Shown: positions 15,818-23,347 of the stretch, piece by piece | Layout: the number at the start of each line of letters is the position of its first letter | How positions within the stretch are numbered: position 1 is the first letter of the stretch | NCBI GenBank assembly: GCA_050298535.1 | Contig: JBNKUI010000020.1 | Coordinates: forward strand, 18,278 to 82,277 | Direction of reading: 5' to 3' | Source: JABDMH01 sp050298535 | GTDB lineage: Bacteria; Bacteroidota; Bacteroidia; Chitinophagales; Saprospiraceae | DNA length: 64,000 nucleotides | Notes under the pieces: generated by a model | Seen by the model: the letters and a program-made list of their open reading frames with translations, nothing else | Told to the model about the DNA's origin: nothing | Database searches by the model: none | Translations under genes and position numbers: made by a program

Positions 15818-16624
15818 ATGAAAAGAATACTTGTTCCTACAGATTTTTCAAAAGTATCAGGAAATGCTTTGCAATTTGCCATTTACCTGGGTAATCATTT
15901 TGGAGGGCATATAGATGTAGTACACACTTATGATGTAATTAGGAAGACGGGACATTTAAAATCCATAGAAGGTATTTTACATGAGGATGCCAGAAAAGAA
16001 ATGGATAAACTACTGGCCGGTATTTTTCCTCAATTGCAGCCTCAATGTACCGTAGGTAGCTATATTGCACAGGGAGATACCGGTGACATCGTAACTCGAA
16101 AGGCCAAAAGACAAGAATATGATTTTATTGTGATGGGCACACAAGGTTCGAGCAATACTTTGGAAGTGTTTATAGGTAGTACCGCCCTGTCAGTTATAAA
16201 AAAATCTGAAAAACCTGTCATTGTTGTGCCGGAAAGGGCAACATTTGGTGGAGAACTGAAAAATATTGTATTCTGTGTAGATAAAATTCCATTTTCCTAT
16301 ACACCGAATACATTAGCTCCTGTACCCACGATCACAGATCAGTTTAAAGCACATCTTCATTTGCTGCACGTAGGTGATTTAGATGAGGAGTGGTCAGACG
16401 AACGGATAGAAAATACAGTGTTGAAGGGCACTTCATATTCGTTTCATAATATCGAAGGCGATGATGTGTTTTCTAGCATAAATAACTATGCGGATGATGT
16501 GAGTGCAGACTTGCTGATCATGGTACGGCGCAAGAAAAGCTTCTTTGCTAAAATCATGGATGGTAGTCATACCAAAAAGGAATTATTCCATACACAGAAA
16601 CCTTTGATGATTTTACATGATTAA
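15818..16624 (+). CDS. Universal stress protein, tandem two-domain (UspA family)
   Basis: This 268-residue USP starts at ATG 15818 (MKRILVPTDFSKVSGNAL); a TTG three codons upstream is in frame but atypical. The first domain has the full ATP loop, GTQG then nine residues then GS. The second domain ends MDGSHTKKELFHTQKPLMIL then HD. It begins 10 bp after the previous USP stop. It is the last of three consecutive USPs, followed 54 bp later by a CBS gene. Confidence 0.92.
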   Translation: MKRILVPTDFSKVSGNALQFAIYLGNHFGGHIDVVHTYDVIRKTGHLKSIEGILHEDARKEMDKLLAGIFPQLQPQCTVGSYIAQGDTGDIVTRKAKRQEYDFIVMGTQGSSNTLEVFIGSTALSVIKKSEKPVIVVPERATFGGELKNIVFCVDKIPFSYTPNTLAPVPTITDQFKAHLHLLHVGDLDEEWSDERIENTVLKGTSYSFHNIEGDDVFSSINNYADDVSADLLIMVRRKKSFFAKIMDGSHTKKELFHTQKPLMILHD

Positions 16625-16678
16625 TGTGTCACTACATAGTTCTATAGCCGGGCTTAATAAATTTTAATTAATACTACG

Positions 16679-17143
16679 ATGGAAGAGATCTCTGTTAAAC
16701 ATATAATGACGAGTGAAGTGTTTTTTGTAGGACCGAACGCCTTGGGTACTGAAATCAAAGAGGTTTTTGATGGTAGCAATATACATCACATACCGGTGGT
16801 AGATGATCGGCAGATGGTCGTTGGGATCATAAGTAGGTTGGATTATAATATGCTCTTAGACCACTTTACTATTTTTTCAGTCGAACGTGCTGAGGTGAGC
16901 AATAAGCAATTTTTAGGTGCAATAGTTGCCAGTGAAGTAATGCGTAAACAGGTGAGCGTGATAACTGCCGATGATGACATGAATGAAGTCGTAAAGATTT
17001 TTCTAGAAAATTTGATCCACTGCCTACCTGTGGTTGATAAGAGTGGCAAATTGGTGGGTATCGTTACTGCCCACGATGTGCTTAAATACTATCATGAGCA
17101 TGCCAGTCAGCTTGCACTCAAAGCAGGAACCAAGGCACAGTAG
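16679..17143 (+). CDS. Stand-alone CBS-pair (Bateman) protein
   Basis: The 154-residue protein has two CBS motifs (KHIMTSEVFFVGPNALGTEIKE and SEVMRKQVSVITADDDMNEV, each followed by H-x-x-P-V-V-D). An 18-residue insert lies between the motifs. It closes the rightward CBS-USP-USP-USP-CBS cluster and converges on the cco locus, with only 37 bp between their stop codons and no clear terminator. Confidence 0.9.
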   Translation: MEEISVKHIMTSEVFFVGPNALGTEIKEVFDGSNIHHIPVVDDRQMVVGIISRLDYNMLLDHFTIFSVERAEVSNKQFLGAIVASEVMRKQVSVITADDDMNEVVKIFLENLIHCLPVVDKSGKLVGIVTAHDVLKYYHEHASQLALKAGTKAQ

Positions 17144-17180
17144 AACTCTTCCTTTCAAGTATATAATTTAAACCTATGCT

Positions 17181-17879
17181 CTAGTGGCACATAGGCATGA
17201 GTCCCATTTCAATCAAAGGTTCAAAGCGGGGTGGAAGATCGATAGCAATACCTCGCATAATCATCAACATGCCTATGCCAATCATAACCACGGGAATAAT
17301 TTTCTGGAGCTTACGACGCCAGGTAATATTCATGAGTTGACCTGACACCCCCATAAGTATCATCAGCGGTACTGTACCCAATCCAAATAGCAACATATAA
17401 AAAAAGGCATTTGCAATAGTGGTCTGGGTAATGGCTCCCATGATGGCCATGTATACCATACCACAAGGTAAGAATCCGTTCAGAAGTCCTGTGATGAAGA
17501 ATGCAGATTTCCTTTTTTCCGAAATAAAGGACTTCATTTGGGTGGCTACCCAGGGATAAATTTTATTGATGCCCGGTATTACATTAGTACGTTGATCTAA
17601 TGGAATCGAAAAGATCGCTGCTATGATAAGAAGTATCCCCAGGATGATTGAAATGTTTTTTTGCATACCCGCAAGAGAAATCGCCAATCCAAATACTGCA
17701 GGCAATACGCCGATAAGGCCATAAGTGATTATTCTACCGGAATTGTAGAGAAGAATATTGCCAAGTGTTTTGATTTTGGTCTCTGCCTGGTATGGTATGG
17801 CTAGTGCAATGGGACCACACATACCGATACAATGGAGGCTGCCAACCAGGCCAATCATAAAGGCAGTCCATAGAAACAT
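17181..17879 (-). CDS. TauE/SafE-like membrane protein of the cbb3 locus
   Basis: The 232-residue protein has about six membrane segments. Near the N-terminus it has GLVGSLHCIGMCGPIALAIP, the SLHC-x-GMCGP signature of the 'sulfite exporter TauE/SafE' subgroup often found at the end of cco operons. The conserved Cys and His in the first segment could bind copper or haem-related cargo, but the substrate is not known. It is the last gene of the leftward cco operon and starts 7 bp after the ccoH stop. A role in oxidase maturation is inferred from context. Confidence 0.85.
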   Translation of the reverse strand: MFLWTAFMIGLVGSLHCIGMCGPIALAIPYQAETKIKTLGNILLYNSGRIITYGLIGVLPAVFGLAISLAGMQKNISIILGILLIIAAIFSIPLDQRTNVIPGINKIYPWVATQMKSFISEKRKSAFFITGLLNGFLPCGMVYMAIMGAITQTTIANAFFYMLLFGLGTVPLMILMGVSGQLMNITWRRKLQKIIPVVMIGIGMLMIMRGIAIDLPPRFEPLIEMGLMPMCH

Positions 17880-17886
17880 AATTCAA

Positions 17887-18327
17887 TTAGATTACTACTA
17901 CCTGCTCGTGATAGTATGATTTTCCAGAAGCTTTGAAGTCAACTAATACTCTCCATAAGCCAGGTAAGAGATCCGTGGTATTAATTTCCATGGTACCCGC
18001 GTCATTCAATTTGACAGGCCATTTCTTATCCATCGATTGGCTACTGGGACGATATAAGGTGACTTCACCGACCACTTCCTGTAGTGTCTCAGGAAATTCC
18101 AGACTTATGGATTGGCTTCCAGCATTATAAGATATCATGGAGTTGGATACCAGCTCAGAGCCATTTTGTCTTGATTTTCGAAAAGACTCGTAATTTAAAT
18201 CCTTCTCGTAATAGTGATCCTGCACCATATTAATTTCCTGCCTTGACGACATAATCACCATGCCGATCATTACGATCACAAATAAGCTATAAAAAATAGC
18301 AATGCCCCATCCCCAGTTAAGTTTCAT
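17887..18327 (-). CDS. ccoH: CcoH/FixH-family cbb3 oxidase assembly protein
   Basis: The 146-residue protein has a single N-terminal membrane helix (WGIAIFYSLFVIVMIGMVIM) and a periplasmic beta-rich domain ending with the FixH-like pattern LLPGLWRVLVDFKASGKSYY. FixH/CcoH proteins help copper delivery and stability of the cbb3 complex. The gene lies 7 bp after ccoG and 7 bp before the TauE/SafE-like gene, in the usual ccoGH order. Confidence 0.88.
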   Translation of the reverse strand: MKLNWGWGIAIFYSLFVIVMIGMVIMSSRQEINMVQDHYYEKDLNYESFRKSRQNGSELVSNSMISYNAGSQSISLEFPETLQEVVGEVTLYRPSSQSMDKKWPVKLNDAGTMEINTTDLLPGLWRVLVDFKASGKSYYHEQVVVI

Positions 18328-18334
18328 AATACGA

Positions 18335-19759
18335 CTATTTTACAGGTCCCAGAAAATTGGTTTTTGCGTCATCAATCTTTTTACCTTCCGAATATACTTC
18401 GATTTTTATCCGGGTTTTTCGATCTAGCAGTTTTTCTTTTTCGAGATCGATGAAGAAAGCACCTTCTGACATACTTTGTTTTGGGGCCAGGGGTACATCA
18501 CCCACTACACGAATCCTTCCATGGTCAGGAGATGCCAGCCTGAATTCAATGTTTTCTATGTCTTGTGTGGTTTTATTGACCACCTGATAATTATACAAAT
18601 TACTGATGTATGTGTCATCCACTTCCTGATACAACATACCCGGTGTCCGCAAAATAACCGCTTCCACATCTGTCCTGATTGAGAAAAGGAAGAGCAGAAG
18701 ACCTATCATTGCCACCAGCACGCCCGTATAGGCTTTAACTCGTGTAGTAAATATACTTTTACGTCCTTCTTCAATGCCAGTAATTGAATCATATCGAATA
18801 AGTCCTTTGGGACGGCCTATTTTTTCCATTACACCATCACAGGCATCTATACATGCGGTGCAATTAACACATTCCAACTGAGTGCCATTTCGTATATCAA
18901 TATTAGTAGGACAGACCTGGACGCATAACTTGCAGTCTATGCAGTCTCCAAGGGCAGGCTGTGTTTCAGGAGCCATCTTTTTTGACTTCTTGAGCTTTCC
19001 CCTGGGTTCACCTCTGATCCAGTCATAGGCAACTACAATGGATTCTTTCACTAACATGACACCCTGAAGACGACCATAGGGACAGACCACAATGCAAACC
19101 TGTTCACGAAATTTTGCAAAAACAAAATAAAAGACACCCGAAAAAATGAGGAGGGCAATAAACCCTCCAAGATGCTGTGAAATCGGATCGGTGATGATTT
19201 CCGTTAGCTGATCAATACCGATTATATAGGCAAGAAACGTATTGGCAATTAAAATAGCAATTGTAAAGAATATCACATGCTTCAGGGTTTTTTTCCGGAT
19301 TTTATCAGGGCTCCAGGGAGCAGCATTTAATTTCCTTTGCTGATTTGCATCTCCTTCGATCCAGTATTCAATTTTCCGAAAGACCATTTCCATGAAAATA
19401 GTCTGTGGACAAACCCATCCACAGAAGAGCCTGCCAAATACTACGGTAAACAAAACTATAAATACCACCAGGGTCATCATGGCTAGGGCAAAGAGATGCA
19501 GGTCTTGCGGTGTAAAAACAATGCCGAATAGAATGAACTTTCTTTCAAGAATGTTAAACAGCAATAAGGGATCACCATTTACTTTTATAAATGGCATGCC
19601 AAAGAGTAATGCCAATAAAATCCAACTTACATAGGTTCTGGCATTGTAATAACTCCCGCTGGGTTTCTTGGGATAGACCCAGATCCGCTTTCCAAACTCA
19701 TCTACCGTGCCTATGTGATCGCGATAGGTTCCTTTTTCGTCAACTATCGGTTCCTGCAT
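18335..19759 (-). CDS. ccoG: CcoG, polyferredoxin-type cbb3 oxidase assembly protein
   Basis: The 474-residue protein has several N-terminal membrane helices and a FCGWVCPQTIFMEMVFRKIE motif. A double 4Fe-4S ferredoxin domain follows (CIDCKLCVQVCP, CVNCTACIDAC), then a membrane helix and a C-terminal Ig-like periplasmic domain. CcoG is thought to reduce copper during cbb3 assembly. Family length and domain order are normal. It starts 37 bp after the ccoP stop, inside the cco operon. Confidence 0.94.
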   Translation of the reverse strand: MQEPIVDEKGTYRDHIGTVDEFGKRIWVYPKKPSGSYYNARTYVSWILLALLFGMPFIKVNGDPLLLFNILERKFILFGIVFTPQDLHLFALAMMTLVVFIVLFTVVFGRLFCGWVCPQTIFMEMVFRKIEYWIEGDANQQRKLNAAPWSPDKIRKKTLKHVIFFTIAILIANTFLAYIIGIDQLTEIITDPISQHLGGFIALLIFSGVFYFVFAKFREQVCIVVCPYGRLQGVMLVKESIVVAYDWIRGEPRGKLKKSKKMAPETQPALGDCIDCKLCVQVCPTNIDIRNGTQLECVNCTACIDACDGVMEKIGRPKGLIRYDSITGIEEGRKSIFTTRVKAYTGVLVAMIGLLLFLFSIRTDVEAVILRTPGMLYQEVDDTYISNLYNYQVVNKTTQDIENIEFRLASPDHGRIRVVGDVPLAPKQSMSEGAFFIDLEKEKLLDRKTRIKIEVYSEGKKIDDAKTNFLGPVK

Positions 19760-19796
19760 GCTGGAGATTATTTTTTATTCTTAAAGTCTAAGCAAA

Positions 19797-20687
19797 TTAC
19801 TGTGCTTCTGGTGTCCATATTTCACCCTGGGGTTCCTTCGGGTTTGGCGGATTAGTGCCTTCAAGTGTCAAAATATAGCTGGCTACACGTTGCATATCCG
19901 CCGGTCTCATTTGTGAGCTCCAGGAGATCATGCCCTTTTCGGGCACACCGTATTTTATGGTGCTAAAAATATTTTTGATGCCACCACCATGTATCCAATA
20001 TTCATCGGTCAGGTTCGGTCCCACCAGACCAGCACCTGTATTTAGATGACATACGGCACAATTAGTATTGTATAGCTGCTCACCCAGTGCCAACTCTGCT
20101 GGATCGTCCATTACAGTCACATTTGTCTCATCAATGGCTACCGCCTGGCCTGATCGGAAAGCTGCAATCGCCTCTTCTGCCTCCTGCATCTCCATAGCCC
20201 ATGCTTCTGAAGAACTAATGCCATAGCTTGTCCAGTGATTGTAACCATAGTACACGATTCCAAAAGCTACTGTAATATAGAACATGGCAAGCCACCACGG
20301 GGGGAGGTTATTATCCAACTCCTGGATACCATCGTAGTTATGATCTAGAAGAATCTCCTTCTCCCGAGCGACCGGTACCGCTTTCGTTGCTTGTTTATAC
20401 ATTCTTTTCCACCATGAATCTTCCCCGGTTGCAGACGCTGCCGCAAGATTTGCACTAGTCTGTTGCTCTTCATAATCCACCGATTCTTTGGGCCTCACAA
20501 AAGATTCCACCACTTTGATTACGGTGAAAATGGCTGCCAGGCTGATGAATAAAGTGAGACCCCCCAGGAGATAAATTCCAAGATTCTCGTAGATGGAAGA
20601 TATTTGATTGGCCGATTGTGCCCAGCTAGCTGCAGGGAGGATCCAGGCGACAATCAACATTTTTATTTTGCTTATTTTTTTTGTCAT
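19797..20687 (-). CDS. ccoP: cbb3 oxidase subunit CcoP, one visible haem-c site
   Basis: The 296-residue subunit has two N-terminal hydrophobic segments (ILPAASWAQ and GIYLLGGLTLFISLAAIFTVIK), then the CcoP hallmark HNYDGIQELDNNLPPWWLAM with a further helix. Only one CxxCH is visible (CAVCH, near residue 208), in a C-terminal cytochrome c domain. Proteobacterial CcoP usually carries two; single-haem forms occur in Bacteroidota. It follows the ccoQ-like gene by 36 bp and precedes ccoG. Confidence 0.92.
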   Translation of the reverse strand: MTKKISKIKMLIVAWILPAASWAQSANQISSIYENLGIYLLGGLTLFISLAAIFTVIKVVESFVRPKESVDYEEQQTSANLAAASATGEDSWWKRMYKQATKAVPVAREKEILLDHNYDGIQELDNNLPPWWLAMFYITVAFGIVYYGYNHWTSYGISSSEAWAMEMQEAEEAIAAFRSGQAVAIDETNVTVMDDPAELALGEQLYNTNCAVCHLNTGAGLVGPNLTDEYWIHGGGIKNIFSTIKYGVPEKGMISWSSQMRPADMQRVASYILTLEGTNPPNPKEPQGEIWTPEAQ

Positions 20688-20723
20688 GATTGGTTGACTT
20701 TTCTGTTTCTGAAATAAAACTTA

Positions 20724-20882
20724 CTATTCATCCAGGGGCATTTCTCCCATCTTCTTGATGTAGCCCTTGTTCTTACGTAAAGCGACAATAGTCACTCCCA
20801 TGAAAAAGATGAAGAATATGATTAGCGGTCCGATTGCCAACCAATCAATGTTTTCGACAGAATCCAAAATATACTTATACAT
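20724..20882 (-). CDS. ccoQ: CcoQ-like small subunit
   Basis: The 52-residue single-helix protein reads MYKYILDSVENIDWLAIGPL, then IIFFIFFMGV and a basic tail with KKMGEMPLDE. Size, one membrane helix and position between ccoNO and ccoP match CcoQ/FixQ, which stabilises the complex. The ATG at 20882 is 19 bp after the ccoNO stop. Confidence 0.85.
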   Translation of the reverse strand: MYKYILDSVENIDWLAIGPLIIFFIFFMGVTIVALRKNKGYIKKMGEMPLDE

Positions 20883-20901
20883 TTTTTCGCTTTTTTATCG
20901 G

Positions 20902-23022
20902 TTATTGCGTCTTCTTAATATCTGTTCCTAATCGCTGTAAATAGGCAATGAGAGCGACGATTTCTTTATTCTCAAGATTTTCTACATCCACACCATCGGT
21001 CTCAAGACTGGCAGCGATAGACTTAGCCTGGGATTGCAGGTGATTATTAGCACGTTGCACATAAGCATCGTCGTACGGAGTACCCAGCATTTGTAGTGCC
21101 TTGAGTTTTGCTTCTGTGGTGCTGATATCAAGATCATCTTCGATAAGCCAGGGGTATGGGGGCATGATAGAACCTGGCGACATACTTTCGGGATCCAACA
21201 TGTGATTGAAATGCCAGCTATCCGGATATTTACCACCGACTCGATGGAGATCGGGCCCGGTTCGTTTAGATCCCCAAAGGAATGGACGATCATAGACATA
21301 TTCTCCTGATTTGGAAAATTCACCATATCGCTCAGTTTCAGATCGGAAAGGCCGGATCATCTGAGAGTGACATCCCACACATCCTTCGCGGATATAAATA
21401 TCCCGACCTTGTAATTCGAGGGCCGAATACGGTTTGACCGTTTCGATTTTGGGTACATTAGATTCAACCATCATCATAGGTATGATTTCCACTAAACCAC
21501 CAATTGCTACGGCTACCACTGCAAGTACGGTGAATAAGAAGGATCTTCTTTCAAACCATCGATGCCAGTATTCGCCTTTGTGTGGAACATGGCGTTCGAG
21601 GGCAGGAGCTTCAACAAATTCCTCCTTAAGGAATTTACCGGCTCCAGTTGTCTTCAGCAGGTTGTAAACCATCACAAAGACCCCAGATATATACAGAAGA
21701 CCTCCAATAATCCGGAGAGCATACATAGGTATGATCTGCGTGACAGTTTCCAGGAAGTTTCCGTATTGTAAGAAGCCGTCCGGTGTAAACTGTTTCCACA
21801 TCAGCTGCTGTGTGACGCCAGCCCAATATAGTGGGATAGCATAAAATACGATACCTAGTGTTCCCAGCCAGAAATGAACGTTCGCCAACTGGACGGAAAA
21901 AAGTTTAGTTTGATAGATCCTTGGGATCATCCAGTATAGTACCCCAAATGTCAACATACCATTCCATCCCAGGGCACCGATATGCACGTGACCAATGGTC
22001 CAGTCAGTGTAGTGGGTAATGGCATTAAAGGATTTAATAGACATCATAGGTCCCTCAAAGGTGGACATTCCATAAGCGGTCACGGCGACCACCATAAATT
22101 TCAGAATAGGATCATTTCTCACCCGATCCCATGCACCGCGGAGCGTGAGAAGACCGTTCAGCATTCCTCCCCATGAAGGAGCAATGAGCATAAGTGAAAA
22201 AGCCATACCTAGTGATTGCGCCCAATCTGGCAAGGAAGTATAGAGTAAGTGGTGAGGTCCGGCCCAGATGTAGATAAAGATCAAAGCCCAGAAGTGGATA
22301 ATCGAAAGTCGATAGGAAAAGATTGGTCGATTAGCCGCTTTAGGTAGGAAATAATACATCAGTCCGAGGTATGGGGTGGTCAAAAAGAATGCTACGGCAT
22401 TGTGACCATACCACCATTGCACCAATGCATCCTGAACACCTGCAAATACTGGATAACTTTTGAAAAGACTCACCGGAAGCTCAAGGTTGTTGAAAATATG
22501 CAGGATGGTGACCGTCACCCAGGTTGCAATGTAAAACCAGATGGCTACATACATGTGGTTTTCTCGTCGCTTCATGATCGTACCAAACATGTTGATACCA
22601 AATACGACCCAGACCAGTGCAATGGCAATATCAATCGGCCATTCCAATTCTGCATATTCATGCGAACTGGTGATACCTAACGGTAGGGTGATCGCTGCTG
22701 CAACGATGATCAATTGCCAGCCCCAGAAGTGTATATTACTGAGAGTTTTGCTAAACATGGGTGCCTTCAGGAGGCGTTGCAGTGAGTAATACACACCCAT
22801 GAAGATTCCATTGCCCACAAATGCAAAAATCACTGCATTCGTGTGTAGCGGCCTGATTCTTCCAAACGTAAGCCAGGGAGTTTCAAAATTAAGTGCGGGA
22901 AATACAAATTGGAGTGCCAGGAGCAATCCAACGAGCATACCCACAATTCCGAAAACAACACTGGCAATCGCGAATTTTCTTACGATTCCATTGTCGTAAC
23001 TAAATTGTTCCATCTTAGACAT
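20902..23022 (-). CDS. ccoNO: Fused cbb3 oxidase subunits CcoN and CcoO
   Basis: This 706-residue fusion is the catalytic core of a high-affinity cbb3 cytochrome c oxidase. Residues 1 to about 480 are CcoN, a twelve-helix haem-copper subunit with conserved metal-ligand stretches (RPLHTNAVIFAF, WWYGHNAVAFFLT, HYTDWTIGHVHIGALGWNGM). The last 210 residues are CcoO, a membrane-anchored monohaem cytochrome with GREGC-type site IREGCVGCHSQMIRPF (near residue 545) and DLHRVGGKYPD. The fusion is typical for Bacteroidota. The start is ATG 23022 (MSKMEQFSYDNG), with an alternative ATG three codons on; an upstream TTG exists. The gene lies 75 bp after ccoS. Confidence 0.95.
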   Translation of the reverse strand: MSKMEQFSYDNGIVRKFAIASVVFGIVGMLVGLLLALQFVFPALNFETPWLTFGRIRPLHTNAVIFAFVGNGIFMGVYYSLQRLLKAPMFSKTLSNIHFWGWQLIIVAAAITLPLGITSSHEYAELEWPIDIAIALVWVVFGINMFGTIMKRRENHMYVAIWFYIATWVTVTILHIFNNLELPVSLFKSYPVFAGVQDALVQWWYGHNAVAFFLTTPYLGLMYYFLPKAANRPIFSYRLSIIHFWALIFIYIWAGPHHLLYTSLPDWAQSLGMAFSLMLIAPSWGGMLNGLLTLRGAWDRVRNDPILKFMVVAVTAYGMSTFEGPMMSIKSFNAITHYTDWTIGHVHIGALGWNGMLTFGVLYWMIPRIYQTKLFSVQLANVHFWLGTLGIVFYAIPLYWAGVTQQLMWKQFTPDGFLQYGNFLETVTQIIPMYALRIIGGLLYISGVFVMVYNLLKTTGAGKFLKEEFVEAPALERHVPHKGEYWHRWFERRSFLFTVLAVVAVAIGGLVEIIPMMMVESNVPKIETVKPYSALELQGRDIYIREGCVGCHSQMIRPFRSETERYGEFSKSGEYVYDRPFLWGSKRTGPDLHRVGGKYPDSWHFNHMLDPESMSPGSIMPPYPWLIEDDLDISTTEAKLKALQMLGTPYDDAYVQRANNHLQSQAKSIAASLETDGVDVENLENKEIVALIAYLQRLGTDIKKTQ

Positions 23023-23097
23023 GTGTATATCGTTTAGGTTGGTTGACAAACTGGATAGTAAATGATATGGTTTGCATGTGGTAGTCTATTGCTTGGT

Positions 23098-23253
23098 TTA
23101 TTCTGAATCGACTACTTTGTCATCGAAGAGCATGCGTACAGAAGGGGTATAGTCGTCATCATATTGTCCGCTCTTGACGGCCCAGATGAAAGCCAGCAGA
23201 AACAAGATGGCCACTGATAGACTTACTAAAATGAGCGTAAATATGATTGACAT
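23098..23253 (-). CDS. ccoS: CcoS, small cbb3 oxidase assembly protein
   Basis: The 51-residue protein begins MSIIFTLILVSLSVAILFLL and continues AFIWAVKSGQYDDDYTPSVR, then MLFDD. The single helix followed by AVKSGQ(Y/F)DD and P-S-V-R-M-L-F-D-D is the CcoS signature. CcoS is needed for haem or copper insertion into the oxidase. It leads the ccoS-NO-Q-P-G-H segment, with a Crp-type inverted repeat about 68 bp before its ATG. Confidence 0.93.
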   Translation of the reverse strand: MSIIFTLILVSLSVAILFLLAFIWAVKSGQYDDDYTPSVRMLFDDKVVDSE

Positions 23254-23312
23254 AATGTGTTCCTTTTCATTGATTAATTAGGGTGCAAATTAGATCTCAC
23301 GGCATTTGGGTT

Positions 23313-23330
23313 TGATGAGGATCGTCATCA
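23313..23330. promoter_or_regulatory. Candidate Crp/Fnr-type operator upstream of ccoS
   Basis: TGATGA-N6-TCATCA is a perfect 6+6 inverted repeat with core TGA-GGATCG-TCA at 23316-23327. The centre is 68 bp before the ccoS ATG. A TAATTTG stretch about 32 bp downstream on the minus strand loosely resembles the Bacteroidota -7 element TAnnTTTG, which would put the operator near -40, an activator position. The promoter call is weak; the repeat itself is clear. Confidence 0.55.
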
Positions 23331-23347
23331 TAAATAGATGACAAATA

